Positions 8,571 to 17,943 of a DNA stretch of 64,000 nt are shown piece after piece. Numbering within the stretch: position 1 is the stretch's first letter; each line of letters opens with the position of its first letter. The DNA is from Solibacillus sp. FSL H8-0538 (GTDB lineage Bacteria > Bacillota > Bacilli > Bacillales_A > Planococcaceae), in assembly GCF_038003525.1 (NCBI RefSeq), contig NZ_JBBOPI010000001.1:2845001-2909000 (forward strand), given 5' to 3'. The notes beneath the pieces were generated by a model. That model ran no database searches. It was not told where the DNA came from and worked only from the letters and a program-made list of their open reading frames with translations. A program made the position numbers and the translations under genes.

Positions 8571-9740
8571 ATGTCTATTTTTAATGAAACCGTTAGTCGA
8601 AGAAAATCTCAATCTTTTAAATGGGATCAAATGGAGAAGATTTATAACATTCCAGATGCGTCTGATATTTTACCTATGTGGGTAGCTGACATGGATTTTG
8701 CTGCACCAAAAGAAGTTATTGAGGCAATTGAAAAACGTCTCCAGCATCCCGTGTTTGGTTATTCTTATGTATGCGATGGCTGTAAGGATGCGATTGTTCA
8801 GTGGTTTGAACGCCGTTACAACTGGACGATTGATCTTCAAAGCATTTTATTCCATCACGGGGTTGTTCCCGCAATTGCGAGCATTATCGAAACGTTTACA
8901 GCACCGGGAGATAAGGTTGCGATTTCTACTCCAGTTTACCCACCCTTCTTTAATATTCCAACTGCACAGGGCCGTGTTGTTGAAGCTTGCGATTTAGTTG
9001 AAAAGAACGGAAGCTATGTATTTGATTTTGCCGCGCTGGAGGAAACGTTTAAACGCGGTGTGAGAATGTATATTTTATGTAACCCACATAATCCAGCTGG
9101 GGTAGTTTGGAGTCGGGAGGATTTAGAACAGCTCGTTTCGCTATGTATTCAGTATGAAGTTTACTTACTATCGGATGAAATTCATGCAGATATAATATTT
9201 GATAATAAAAAATACGTACCTATTTTAACAGTGAAGGATGCAGAGAAGGCGAAAATAATTAGTTGTATTGCACCAACAAAAACCTTTAACTTAGCTGGGA
9301 TTCAAGCAGCAATGATGGTCGTGCCAAATAGTAAACTACTCGCACAACTTGAGCTTAATGCACAAGCACACGGGCAAATGGCGCTGAACGCATTTGCCTC
9401 TGCTGCTGTACAAGCCGCGTATAGTCACGGCGAGGCTTGGTTAGATAAGCTGATTTCATACTTATCAATTAATATGGCTTATGTTTTGAAGGAATTAAAT
9501 GCACTTGAAGGGATTTCAGTGACGCAGCCGGACGGAACATATTTATTATGGATCGATTATCGACAAACTGGCTTGTCGGAGAATGATATAATGGAGCGCC
9601 TTTTAACGAAGGGCAAGCTAGCACTTGAACCTGGAACAAAATACGGACAAGCAGGTGAGGGCTTTTTACGCATGAACGTTGCCTGTTCCCTTGCCACTGT
9701 CCAAGAAGGGGTAAGTCGCTTTAAACAAGCACTTGCATGA
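8571..9740 (+). CDS. patB: PLP-dependent cystathionine beta-lyase / aminotransferase PatB (MalY/PatB family)
   Basis: The 389-residue fold-type I PLP enzyme starts with the MalY/PatB pattern RRKSQSFKWDQM and has LPMWVADMDF, CNPHNPAG, LLSDEIHADI and the Schiff-base lysine segment APTKTFNLAG. The family cleaves C-S bonds, releasing homocysteine or thiols plus pyruvate and ammonia, and may also transaminate. Full length. It lies opposite yugE with an 82-bp intergenic region. The cytoplasmic role in methionine and sulphur metabolism is inferred from the family. Confidence 0.92.
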   Translation: MSIFNETVSRRKSQSFKWDQMEKIYNIPDASDILPMWVADMDFAAPKEVIEAIEKRLQHPVFGYSYVCDGCKDAIVQWFERRYNWTIDLQSILFHHGVVPAIASIIETFTAPGDKVAISTPVYPPFFNIPTAQGRVVEACDLVEKNGSYVFDFAALEETFKRGVRMYILCNPHNPAGVVWSREDLEQLVSLCIQYEVYLLSDEIHADIIFDNKKYVPILTVKDAEKAKIISCIAPTKTFNLAGIQAAMMVVPNSKLLAQLELNAQAHGQMALNAFASAAVQAAYSHGEAWLDKLISYLSINMAYVLKELNALEGISVTQPDGTYLLWIDYRQTGLSENDIMERLLTKGKLALEPGTKYGQAGEGFLRMNVACSLATVQEGVSRFKQALA

Positions 9741-9944
9741 TTGAAAATGGGGTTTCCATGTAAAATTGGACTACTCCTTTTTTATTACTTCATAACACAA
9801 AAAACATAAACCAATAAAAAAATAGATACTTTACTCATATATGTTAATATAATACTTATTAAGACTTTTCAATTGGAGTTACCTTATTTAATACAGTCTT
9901 TCAAAAGAGGTGTTAAATCTCGCTCACAACGGGTGAAGCTAATT

Positions 9945-11507
9945 ATGAAAAATGTATCACTACGATTAAAAATGTTCATTTTCTCCTTTGTCATCGTGTT
10001 GTTTTCGATTATGACAAGTGGAGTGATGATGATTCACAATATTTCTGGTGCGTTCGAGAAGGAATTCGGGGCACGCGCAATTGCCATTGCACGAACTGTC
10101 GCTCAACTTTCTGATATCCAGAAAACAGTTGGCACAAACAAAGGTTTTGAGGTTATCCAACCAATTGCAGAGCGTATCAGACTGGCTACAGATGTCGACT
10201 ACATCGTTATTTTCGATACTGACGGCGTTCGCTATTCCCATCCTTCCCAATCGAAGGTCGGAACCCTTTTTGAAGGCACCGATCAAAATGAAGCATTATC
10301 CCAACACGAATATATCTCAAAGGGGCAGGGTGTACAGGGGTTTTCAATTCGGGCTTTTGTACCGATTTTAAATGTTGAAGGAACAAAGCAAGTAGGCGTC
10401 ATTAATGTAGGGATTCTATCTCCGAAATGGCATTTGCTTTTTAAATACTACCGTTCGGATATATTAATTTCATTGTTTTGGGGTATTTTAATTGGGCTTA
10501 TTGGCTCTGTATTAATTGCGAATCATTTGAAACGTCAAACACTTAATTTAGAACCTTATGAGATTGCTCGAATTGTACAAGAACGTTCCAGTATAATGCA
10601 GGCGATGGATATTGGGATCTTGGCAACAGATGCACATGGCAATGTTACGTTTATTAACCGACTGGCAAGGCAGTATACACACTTCTTCGGTAATACAACA
10701 AGACTAACTGAGTTATTTGATCAAACGTGGCTAGCAGACGATCAGCTTGAAACACATGACAATTATCGACCTCTACTCATGTATGATCAAATGTTTTTAG
10801 TCCGTACCTTCCCGATGAGTATTAATGATCGCAATGCTGGTTATTTAATTATGATGACAGACCGTAAAGAAGCGCATATGCTTGCCGAAGAACTGACAGG
10901 CATTCGAACGCTTGTTGATTCGCTTCGTGCTCAGCATCACGAGTATATGAACAGGTTACATAGTATTGCAGGGCTTATTCAGCTCAATCGTAACGAAGAC
11001 GCGCTTAGCTTAATTATTGATGAAATTTCTGATGAGGAAGAATTGACGCAAAACCTGCGTGATAAAATACATGACTACTCCATTCAAGGGTTATTACTCG
11101 GGAAATATTCACGGGCAAAGGAACTTGGGATTTCACTGATGATTGATGATGAGTCTTATTTAGATGAGTATATGACAGGGTTTTCAAGTGGGGATATGGT
11201 AACGATTATCGGCAATCTACTAGATAATTCGATGGAGGCGTGTCTGCAAAAGGAAATACAAGATGTTAGTCTACTTATCCAAGGCACGAAGCATTCGCTC
11301 ATGATTGAAGTACAAGATAGTGGACACGGCATTATAGGACCAGCCCAACGTATTTTTGAATATGGTTATAGTACAAAAAAAAGAGAGGGGCATGGCATTG
11401 GCTTAGCATTAGTGAAGCAACTTGTCGACTCCAACAAAGGCACTGTACATGTAAAATCTGAAGTCGATATTGGCACAACAATAACAATTAAAGCGGGGAT
11501 GAACTAA
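9945..11507 (+). CDS. dctS: Sensor histidine kinase of the CitA/DcuS/DctS family
   Basis: TM1 (about 8-30) and TM2 (about 175-195) bracket an extracytoplasmic sensor domain of about 140 residues (CitA/DcuS-type PAS/Cache). A cytoplasmic PAS domain (about 205-310) follows. The DHp box has RAQHHEYMNRLHSIAGLIQL with the phospho-accepting His, and the ATPase domain has GNLLDNSMEA, DSGHGI and GHGIGLALVKQ. The ATG at 9945 was preferred over the upstream TTG because the protein then starts like the family, although its SD is weak. The neighbouring TRAP genes point to C4-dicarboxylate sensing. The symbol follows the B. subtilis analogue. Confidence 0.88.
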   Translation: MKNVSLRLKMFIFSFVIVLFSIMTSGVMMIHNISGAFEKEFGARAIAIARTVAQLSDIQKTVGTNKGFEVIQPIAERIRLATDVDYIVIFDTDGVRYSHPSQSKVGTLFEGTDQNEALSQHEYISKGQGVQGFSIRAFVPILNVEGTKQVGVINVGILSPKWHLLFKYYRSDILISLFWGILIGLIGSVLIANHLKRQTLNLEPYEIARIVQERSSIMQAMDIGILATDAHGNVTFINRLARQYTHFFGNTTRLTELFDQTWLADDQLETHDNYRPLLMYDQMFLVRTFPMSINDRNAGYLIMMTDRKEAHMLAEELTGIRTLVDSLRAQHHEYMNRLHSIAGLIQLNRNEDALSLIIDEISDEEELTQNLRDKIHDYSIQGLLLGKYSRAKELGISLMIDDESYLDEYMTGFSSGDMVTIIGNLLDNSMEACLQKEIQDVSLLIQGTKHSLMIEVQDSGHGIIGPAQRIFEYGYSTKKREGHGIGLALVKQLVDSNKGTVHVKSEVDIGTTITIKAGMN

Positions 11508-11510
11508 ACG

Positions 11511-12179
11511 ATGACGAATTTATCGGTATTTATCGTAGAAGACGATCCAATGGTACTTGAAGTAAATAAAGGGTTCTTAAACCAAATGACTGGCTTTCAA
11601 CTCGTTGGAGAAGCTTCTTCCGGCAAAGAGGCACTGCAGCAAATTTATCTTCTTCAACCAAACTTAATTTTACTCGATATGTTTTTACCAGATATGACCG
11701 GAATGGATTTATTTTTAAAATTACGAAGCGATCGTATTCCAGCAGATATAATTTTGATTACTGCCGCACGTGATGCTCCTACCGTACGAGAAGCAATTCG
11801 CCTTGGTGCAGTCGATTATTTAATTAAACCTTTCCGTTTCGAACGCTTCCAAAAAGCACTTCAGGGATACTACCGTACATCTAAAAACACGCCTATTTCT
11901 AGCACCCTCAAACAGGAAGATGTTGATCAGTGGCTTGGGCATACGGAAGATGGGATTAGCTTACCAAAAGGACTAAATGACATGACGATGAAACAAATAA
12001 TCGAGGGGCTTATTGCCGCAAATGCTGCCATTACCTCCGAGCTCCTTGCACAAAATGTCGGAATGGCACGCGTAACCGTCCGAAAATATTTAGCTTTTTT
12101 AGCAAATAAAGGAAAAGTACATATTGATTTAAAATATGGCACAGTTGGACGCCCAACGAAATATTACTCTCTAAGATAA
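11511..12179 (+). CDS. dctR: Response regulator of the CitB/DctR family
   Basis: The 222-residue protein has an N-terminal receiver domain (EDD near the start, phospho-acceptor Asp in LILLDMFLPD, Lys in DYLIKPF). A linker and a C-terminal winged-helix-like DNA-binding region (GMARVTVRKYLAFLANKGKV) follow. It starts 3 bp after the kinase gene, so the two are translated from one mRNA. It probably activates the TRAP genes downstream; see the repeated octamers at 12271-12298. Confidence 0.9.
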   Translation: MTNLSVFIVEDDPMVLEVNKGFLNQMTGFQLVGEASSGKEALQQIYLLQPNLILLDMFLPDMTGMDLFLKLRSDRIPADIILITAARDAPTVREAIRLGAVDYLIKPFRFERFQKALQGYYRTSKNTPISSTLKQEDVDQWLGHTEDGISLPKGLNDMTMKQIIEGLIAANAAITSELLAQNVGMARVTVRKYLAFLANKGKVHIDLKYGTVGRPTKYYSLR

Positions 12180-12186
12180 TGCTATT

Positions 12187-12223
12187 AAACGCTTGTAAAC
12201 ACTATGTTTACAGGCGTTTTCTT
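12187..12223 (+). terminator. Terminator after the dctS-dctR pair
   Basis: aaacgcttgtaaac / gtttacaggcgttt arms with a 5-base loop, then TTTTCTTTG. It separates the regulator operon from the transporter genes. Confidence 0.85.
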
Positions 12224-12270
12224 TGTTTTACAACAGATAAAACCGAATAATTTTTGTAATATATCACAAA

Positions 12271-12298
12271 TACCATAATGTTCATTAACACCATAATA
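12271..12298 (+). promoter_or_regulatory. Direct repeat upstream of the -35: candidate DctR site
   Basis: The octamer accataat occurs at 12272-12279 and 12290-12297, 18 bp apart, immediately upstream of the -35 of the next promoter. That is where an activator would bind. Assigning it to DctR is inference. Confidence 0.4.
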
Positions 12299-12326
12299 TT
12301 GTTATTTTTTATCTATAGTTTACAAT
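12299..12326 (+). promoter_or_regulatory. Promoter of the DctB-like binding-protein gene
   Basis: TTGTTA, a 16-bp spacer, then TACAAT, 39 bp upstream of the ATG at 12365. Confidence 0.5.
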
Positions 12327-12364
12327 TCAACTAGTTGCAACGGTCATGTGAGGAGATGATTTTA

Positions 12365-13402
12365 ATGAAACAGTTATTCGGAATTATTGCATTTGGTTTT
12401 CTACTTTTTATTCCGCTTATACTCGTCTCCTGTCAATCTTCCACGCAGTACCCTGTCGATTATGAGCAATTAAGTGAAGACCAACGCATCGTTATTCGTT
12501 TCTCGCACGTCGTCGGGGAAGATACGCCAAAAGGAATGGCAGCCCGCAAATTTGCCCAACTTGTCAAAGAACGCAGTGAAGGCTACATCGAAGTACAAGT
12601 ATTTTCCAATGGCACCCTATATAAAGACGGTGAAGAAATGAATGCACTCCAGCGTGGTGACATTCAACTAATTGCACCAGCAACATCAAAACTTACAAAT
12701 TTAATTCCTGAGTTTGCTATTTACGATTTGCCCTACGCCTTCCGAAATTACGAGGAAGTGCACGCTTATGCAAATGGTGAAGTTGGGCTAACACTAACAG
12801 AAAAATTAAACGAACATAATTTAATTTCTGTCGGTATTTGGGATAGTGGGTTTAAGCAGTTAAGTAATAGCATCCGCCCTATTTCACATTATAGTGATCT
12901 GCGCGGCTTGCGTATGCGCATTATGCCGAGTGATGTTATCGAACAGCAATTTGTAACGGTTGGGGCTAACCCGAAACGGATTGACTTTAACACCGTTTTC
13001 AACCAGCTCCAAGAAGGCAATGTTGATGGGCAGGAAAATACATTGTCCAATATTACTAGTAAAAAACTACACTCCTTGCAGAGCTATTTAACGATTAGTA
13101 ATCATGGCTATTTAGGTTATTTTCTATTATTTAATCTCGAATTTTGGAACAAGTTACCCAAAGATGTACAAACACTTTTAACTGATACGCTTCAGGACGT
13201 ACAACAATGGCAATGGCAATTTGCCGAAGAAATGAATGAAGAAAAGCTTCAAGATATCGAGAACTGTTCGTGTATCGACGTCAACTACTTATCCGAGGAA
13301 GATATTACAGAATGGGAAAAAGCGTACATACCCGTTTACGATTACTATCGTAAAAATTATTCAGATAAATATGTAAACGCTTTACCAAAATTCTCGAACT
13401 AA
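12365..13402 (+). CDS. DctB-like TRAP-type solute-binding lipoprotein, probable co-sensor of the kinase
   Basis: This 345-residue DctP-family protein has a lipoprotein signal with lipobox ILVSC (Cys about 23). Family segments include FSHVVGEDTPKGMAARKFA, LQRGDIQLIAP, FNQLQEGNVDGQEN and TISNHGYLGY. In B. subtilis a binding protein of this type (DctB) touches the sensor DctS rather than feeding a transporter. Its place beside dctSR and ahead of a second binding-protein gene suggests the same job here (inference). The start was set at 12365 by the SD gaggag. It is only about 45% like the next gene by eye, so not a recent duplicate. Confidence 0.8.
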   Translation: MKQLFGIIAFGFLLFIPLILVSCQSSTQYPVDYEQLSEDQRIVIRFSHVVGEDTPKGMAARKFAQLVKERSEGYIEVQVFSNGTLYKDGEEMNALQRGDIQLIAPATSKLTNLIPEFAIYDLPYAFRNYEEVHAYANGEVGLTLTEKLNEHNLISVGIWDSGFKQLSNSIRPISHYSDLRGLRMRIMPSDVIEQQFVTVGANPKRIDFNTVFNQLQEGNVDGQENTLSNITSKKLHSLQSYLTISNHGYLGYFLLFNLEFWNKLPKDVQTLLTDTLQDVQQWQWQFAEEMNEEKLQDIENCSCIDVNYLSEEDITEWEKAYIPVYDYYRKNYSDKYVNALPKFSN

Positions 13403-13473
13403 CTTTGGTTATTAAGAAAGCGCCTATGCACTTTCTTTTAACAATAAAAACACAATCTATAGGGGGATAAATC

Positions 13474-14514
13474 ATGAAAAAATGGCTATTAGTGTCAATT
13501 ATAAGTGTATTCGCACTTGTTTTGACAGCATGTGGTGGCAACGATGACAAAGCGTCTTCAGCTTCTGGTGGTAGTGAGTACACGGCTGAGAAACCACTTG
13601 TAATTAAATTTTCTCACGTAACATCAATTGAATCAGTTAAGGGGAAAGCGGCTGAGCAATTTGCGAAGTTAGTTAGTGAGAAAACAGAAGGTAAAGTAAA
13701 AGTTGAAGTTTACCCTTCTTCTCAATTATACGGAGACAATGACGAGCTCGATGCGTTAATGTCTGGAAACGTTCATATGATCGCTCCATCTGTAACAAAA
13801 ATGGTAAAGCTTGACCCACGTTGGCAATTCGTAGACATGCCTTTCTTATTTGAAAACCAAGAGCATGTACACGCATTCTTTAACTCAGATTTAGCAAAAG
13901 ATTTAATGAACTCTGATCAATTAGCAGCAAATGATATTAAAGGTTTAGTATTCTGGGAAAACGGTTTCAAACACTTCTCTAATAATAAACATCCTTTAGT
14001 AACAATCGAAGACTATAAAGGTCTTAAATTCCGTGCACAAGCTGGTAAAGTACTAGAAGCACAATTCCATGCTTTAAACGCTGGATCTGCAACAATTGCA
14101 TTTGGTGAAACATACGCTGCCCTTCAACAAGGTACAGTAGACGGACAAGAAAATACTTATAACAACTTTGATACACAAAAATATCAAGAAGTTCAAAAAT
14201 ACTTCTCTAATACTGCTCATGGTCGTCTTGACTATGCCATCTTCGTAAATAAAACTTTCTGGGAAAAAATCCCTGCTGATTTATTAGCACAAGTAGAAGC
14301 AGCATTAGAAGAATCAACTACTCTTGCGTGGGAGCTTGCTGGTGAAGAAAATGAAAAATCATTCGAAAACATCAAAAACTCTGGCACTGTAGAAGTTTAT
14401 GAAATGTCTCAAGAAGAGCGCGATGCATTAAAAGCGGCATTACAACCAGTGTACGATGAGTTCGGCGAAGTAATCACAGCTGAATTAATCGATGGCATTA
14501 ATGCACTTAAATAA
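13474..14514 (+). CDS. dctP: TRAP transporter substrate-binding lipoprotein DctP
   Basis: The 346-residue protein has a lipoprotein signal with lipobox LTACGG, then a DctP domain (IKFSHVTSIESVKGKAAEQF, ALMSGNVHMIAP, LQQGTVDGQEN). It captures substrate, probably C4-dicarboxylates, outside the membrane for DctQM. An SD (aggggg) precedes the ATG. The coding sequence uses favoured codons more uniformly than its neighbours, which fits strong expression. A hairpin after its stop separates it from dctQM, giving more binding protein than permease. Confidence 0.92.
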   Translation: MKKWLLVSIISVFALVLTACGGNDDKASSASGGSEYTAEKPLVIKFSHVTSIESVKGKAAEQFAKLVSEKTEGKVKVEVYPSSQLYGDNDELDALMSGNVHMIAPSVTKMVKLDPRWQFVDMPFLFENQEHVHAFFNSDLAKDLMNSDQLAANDIKGLVFWENGFKHFSNNKHPLVTIEDYKGLKFRAQAGKVLEAQFHALNAGSATIAFGETYAALQQGTVDGQENTYNNFDTQKYQEVQKYFSNTAHGRLDYAIFVNKTFWEKIPADLLAQVEAALEESTTLAWELAGEENEKSFENIKNSGTVEVYEMSQEERDALKAALQPVYDEFGEVITAELIDGINALK

Positions 14515-14520
14515 TTACCC

Positions 14521-14555
14521 GGAGTGTCGGCCACGTGCCGGCACTCCCTCTTTTC
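14521..14555 (+). terminator. GC-rich hairpin between dctP and dctQ
   Basis: ggagtgtcggc / gccggcactcc arms with the loop cacgt and the tail CTCTTTT. It may be a partial terminator or an mRNA stabiliser that lowers dctQM relative to dctP. Confidence 0.75.
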
Positions 14556-14585
14556 CAAGAATAAACTCATAAAGGAGTGTACACG

Positions 14586-15083
14586 ATGAAAATGTTAAAG
14601 AAGGCATGGGCATTCATTGAAGAAGTAGCTGCTGGCTCGTTTTTTACTGTTGGGATTGCCTTAATTTTCTACGGTGTTGTCATGCGTTACGTATTCAATG
14701 AACCAAAAGCATGGGTAGAGGAAGTCGCACGTTATACAATTATTTGGGGTGTTTTCTTAGGCTTCAGTTTAGCACTTCGTCATAACCAACATATACAAGT
14801 AGATATTTTATACGATAAATTAAAGCCAAAAATGAAACGTGTACTAGATATCGTAGCAACATTAATTAGTATTGCTTTTTGTGGCATTTATACATACTAC
14901 GGTTACATTTTAGTAGAAACGCGTTTCAATTCTGGTATGGTATCTTTAGACGTTGGTATTCCGATGTGGATCATATATTTAATCTTACCAATTTCAGGTG
15001 TACTGTTCTTACTACGCTTCGTTGAGCGATTAGTACATATCCTAATCGGAAAGGATGAAAACTATGCTAATCCTCTTAATTAG
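14586..15083 (+). CDS. dctQ: TRAP transporter small permease DctQ
   Basis: The 165-residue protein has four hydrophobic segments and DctQ-family features: RYVFNEPKAWVEEVARYTIIWGVFLG, then the pair HNQHIQVDIL. It forms the membrane complex with DctM and binds DctP. The ATG at 14586 was chosen because aaaggag lies just upstream; the GTG at 14577 overlaps that SD. It overlaps dctM by about 20 bp. Confidence 0.92.
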   Translation: MKMLKKAWAFIEEVAAGSFFTVGIALIFYGVVMRYVFNEPKAWVEEVARYTIIWGVFLGFSLALRHNQHIQVDILYDKLKPKMKRVLDIVATLISIAFCGIYTYYGYILVETRFNSGMVSLDVGIPMWIIYLILPISGVLFLLRFVERLVHILIGKDENYANPLN

Positions 15084-16335
15084 TTTCTTTGTTTTAGTAT
15101 TTTTACGTGTGCCTGTTGCAATCAGTTTAGCAATGGCGACAATCTTTGTATTATTCCAAGCAGACTTTAATATGGACATGATGCCTCAGCGTATGTTTAC
15201 AGCGCTTGATTCATTCCCAATGATGGCCATTCCAGGGTTCGTACTTGCGGGGATTTTAATGGCTCGTGGTGGGATTTCTAAATATCTAATTGAAGCCCTG
15301 CGCTCTTGGGTAGGTCATTTACCTGGTGGATTAGCGGTAGTTACTATTTTAGCTTGTGCGATCTTTGCTGCCATTTCAGGTTCTTCTCCTGCAACGGCTG
15401 CTGCAATCGGTTCAATCATGATTCCAGCGATGCTTGCTGCTGGCTATGAAAAGCGTTATTCTATGGGTCTAGTAGCTGCTGGTGGTACATTAGGAATTTT
15501 AATTCCCCCAAGTATTCCGTTAATCATTTATGGGATTACTTCTGAGGAATCAATCGGGGAATTATTTATGGCCGGGGTTATTCCTGGCCTTGCTTTAACA
15601 GGACTTTTAATTGTTATGGCCATCATTTATGCGAAACGTAACGGCTTTAAAGGCGATGTACCTGCTTCAATGGCAGAGCGTGGTAAAAAATCACTAAAAG
15701 CAATTTGGGGCGGTTTCTTACCAATCTTAATTTTAGGTAGTATTTACTCTGGTGCAGTAACGCCAACTGAATCAGCTGTTATTGCGGTTGTTTATGGTTT
15801 AATCGTATCCATCTTTATTTATCGTGAACTAAAGTGGGCAGATGTGCGTCCGATTATCGTAGAATCGATTAATATTACAGCGATGATTTTCTTAATTATC
15901 GGAGCGGCTTCTTTATTCGGGCTCTATTTAACAAATGCACAAGTACCTCACCTAGTTGGACAATGGATTTCTGATAGTGATCTGAACAAATGGCTGTTCA
16001 TGTTCATTATTAACGTACTCTTCTTCATCATGGGGATGTTCTTAGAGGCAGTATCAATCATTTTAATTACACTGCCAATCTTATTACCAATCCTTGCACA
16101 CTTTGATATTAACTTAATTCACTTCGCAATCATTATGACAATCAATATGGAGCTTGGTATGATTACGCCTCCTGTTGGTCTGAACTTATTCGTAGTAAGT
16201 GGTATTGCTAAAGAAAAGCTTGGGGAAGTTGTAAAAGGGGTAATCCCATTTATCGTCATTATGATTCTTTTCTTAGCGGTTGTTGTGTTCATTCCACAGC
16301 TATCACTTTGGCTACCTGAAATCATGAAAAAGTAG
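15064..16335 (+). CDS. dctM: TRAP transporter large permease DctM
   Basis: About 12 hydrophobic segments and 423 residues, the family length. Signature stretches include FAAISGSSPATAAAIGSIM, GGTLGILIPPSIPLIIYG and ELGMITPPVGLNLFVVSG, which form the Na+ and substrate sites of the elevator-type transport domain. It imports substrate with Na+. An ATG at 15055 is also possible; 15064 has the better-placed SD (ggaaagga). Translationally coupled to dctQ. A carrier gene follows 9 bp later. Confidence 0.93.
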   Translation: MLILLISFFVLVFLRVPVAISLAMATIFVLFQADFNMDMMPQRMFTALDSFPMMAIPGFVLAGILMARGGISKYLIEALRSWVGHLPGGLAVVTILACAIFAAISGSSPATAAAIGSIMIPAMLAAGYEKRYSMGLVAAGGTLGILIPPSIPLIIYGITSEESIGELFMAGVIPGLALTGLLIVMAIIYAKRNGFKGDVPASMAERGKKSLKAIWGGFLPILILGSIYSGAVTPTESAVIAVVYGLIVSIFIYRELKWADVRPIIVESINITAMIFLIIGAASLFGLYLTNAQVPHLVGQWISDSDLNKWLFMFIINVLFFIMGMFLEAVSIILITLPILLPILAHFDINLIHFAIIMTINMELGMITPPVGLNLFVVSGIAKEKLGEVVKGVIPFIVIMILFLAVVVFIPQLSLWLPEIMKK

Positions 16336-16344
16336 GGATTGCCT

Positions 16345-17529
16345 ATGACAAAGGGATACACAATTAGGGATCGCCAATTTTGGGTTATTGTGCTGAGCTT
16401 AGGTCTTGCATCGATGTTTATATTTGCTGCAATGTATTCGCTTCAGCCCCTCATCCCCTTGTTTACAAGTGAATTCAATATTTCAATCTCTTCTGCAAGC
16501 TTGTCGATGTCACTAACCACCGTCTCGCTGATTGCAGGGTTAATTGTACTTGGATTTTTTTCTGATCGAAATGGACGTGTTTTATTTATTAAACTCTCCA
16601 TTTTTCTTTCATTAATACTATTTTTACTCATTCCTTACACCGATTCATTTTTCATCATACTAATTTTACGATTCATACAAGGGTTTACATTAGCAGGGGT
16701 GCCTGCTGCGGCAATTGCTTACATTGGGGAAGAAATTGATAGTCAGTATAGCGCACTTGCGACTTCGCTCTATATTTCATGCAATGCTTTAGGCGGAATG
16801 ATTGGGCGCATCGTTACTGCCTATGTGTCTGAACAGTATTCATGGCAGCTTGCGTTCATCTTGTTATGTATTTTTGGTACTGTTATTTTGATAATTGTAT
16901 TATTCGCCTTACCAAAGTCACGAAATTTTGTGCGTAGCGAGCGCCTGCTACGTGAGGATTTTAAAAGTTTTTTATTTCATTTAAAAAATCCTAAACTACT
17001 CTTATTATTTGGACTCGGAATCATTTTACAAGTTTCATTCACAGGGGTGTGGACATATATTCCGTTCTATTTAATTAATCCTCCCTTTTCCCTGACGCTC
17101 GATTCGATTTCGCTCTTATATTTTGCATACGGGATTGGTATTCTTGGCGCCCCCATTGCAAGCTGGCTATCTAATCACCTAGGAGTCGCAAAGGTTAGAG
17201 CCATTGCAATCTTTATTATGATTGCGGGCATTTTAGCTACACTGAGCACGTCACTTGGGGTCGTCATTTTTGGCTTATGTATTTTATGCTTTGGCTTCTT
17301 TACGTCGCATTCCTTAGCTGCCGCTACAGTTAGTCGTACGGCAACACATCAAAAAGGAAGTGCCTCAAGCCTATACTTAGTTTCCTATTATCTCGGTGTT
17401 GCCTGTGGAAGCACGCTCTTAAGTTCGCTTTGGAGCACCGAAAGTTGGCTAGTGCTCGCTAGTTTTACCGCAAGCTTACCATTACTGTATTTGATTTTTT
17501 TAACTTATCAATTTAAAAAGGTGAATTGA
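16345..17529 (+). CDS. Major facilitator superfamily transporter
   Basis: A 394-residue MFS protein with 12 hydrophobic segments. The loop motif FFSDRNGRVLFIKLS is after TM2 (GxxxDRxGR type), RFIQGFTLAGVPAAAIAYIGEE is in TM4-5, and a second half has the same layout. It resembles the YnfM/AraJ-like efflux group; the substrate is unknown. It sits 9 bp after dctM, so it is probably in the same mRNA and may handle a related acid or export product (inference). Confidence 0.8.
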   Translation: MTKGYTIRDRQFWVIVLSLGLASMFIFAAMYSLQPLIPLFTSEFNISISSASLSMSLTTVSLIAGLIVLGFFSDRNGRVLFIKLSIFLSLILFLLIPYTDSFFIILILRFIQGFTLAGVPAAAIAYIGEEIDSQYSALATSLYISCNALGGMIGRIVTAYVSEQYSWQLAFILLCIFGTVILIIVLFALPKSRNFVRSERLLREDFKSFLFHLKNPKLLLLFGLGIILQVSFTGVWTYIPFYLINPPFSLTLDSISLLYFAYGIGILGAPIASWLSNHLGVAKVRAIAIFIMIAGILATLSTSLGVVIFGLCILCFGFFTSHSLAAATVSRTATHQKGSASSLYLVSYYLGVACGSTLLSSLWSTESWLVLASFTASLPLLYLIFLTYQFKKVN

Positions 17530-17572
17530 ACATTCTTAGAAGTGAGCTTTACTTCTAAGGATGTTTTTTTAC
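17529..17572 (+). terminator. Terminator at the end of the dct/MFS operon
   Basis: cattcttagaagt / acttctaaggatg arms followed by TTTTTTT. Confidence 0.85.
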
Positions 17573-17574
17573 GT

Positions 17575-17660
17575 TTGAAAGACACATCTCGCCCCAAAGA
17601 AGGGAGAGATGATGTCCTTACTTATGTGATTGAAAAAGTGATATTTTCTTATCCACAAAA
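17575..17660 (+). repeat. Family B hairpin repeat, copy 4, with perfect DnaA box
   Basis: The first hairpin is acatctc...gagatgatgt, where copies 3 and 5 have aactc/gagtt, so the paired bases change together. The second hairpin ends with TTATCCACA at 17649-17657. Confidence 0.85.
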
Positions 17661-17686
17661 AAAACCAGCCTCCTAAAGAGACTGGG
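17656..17686 (-). terminator. Terminator of the small membrane-protein gene
   Basis: ccagcctc / gagactgg hairpin with an eight-T tail on the minus strand. Confidence 0.7.
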
Positions 17687-17693
17687 CGAAAAT

Positions 17694-17921
17694 CTAATCT
17701 TGTAATTCCTTTGCTAAACGAGCATCGCGTTCTCTAATGACGCGTACTTCTAATTCTTTCGTTTGCTCTGCTTGGCGTTTCGCAATACGACGAATCCATT
17801 TAAATGTCGCAAAAACAATAAATATTAAAATGGCAAATTCAATAGCGGCAGGAATATAGCCTGATTTATCTTCAGGGAAATACATAAAACCACCAGAAAA
17901 ATTCATTAAAAATTGATTCAT
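17694..17921 (-). CDS. Small membrane protein of unknown function
   Basis: A 75-residue protein with one strong membrane segment (about 24-44, AAIEFAILIFIVFATFKWI). It is followed by a highly charged, probably helical C-terminal half (RRIAKRQAEQTKELEVRVIR) that would face the cytoplasm. I do not recognise the family. It lies 22 bp downstream of ppiB with its own SD (aaggaagtg) and ends at a terminator, so it is probably co-transcribed with ppiB. Confidence 0.7.
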   Translation of the reverse strand: MNQFLMNFSGGFMYFPEDKSGYIPAAIEFAILIFIVFATFKWIRRIAKRQAEQTKELEVRVIRERDARLAKELQD

Positions 17922-17943
17922 CTACTCACACTTCCTTTAAATA

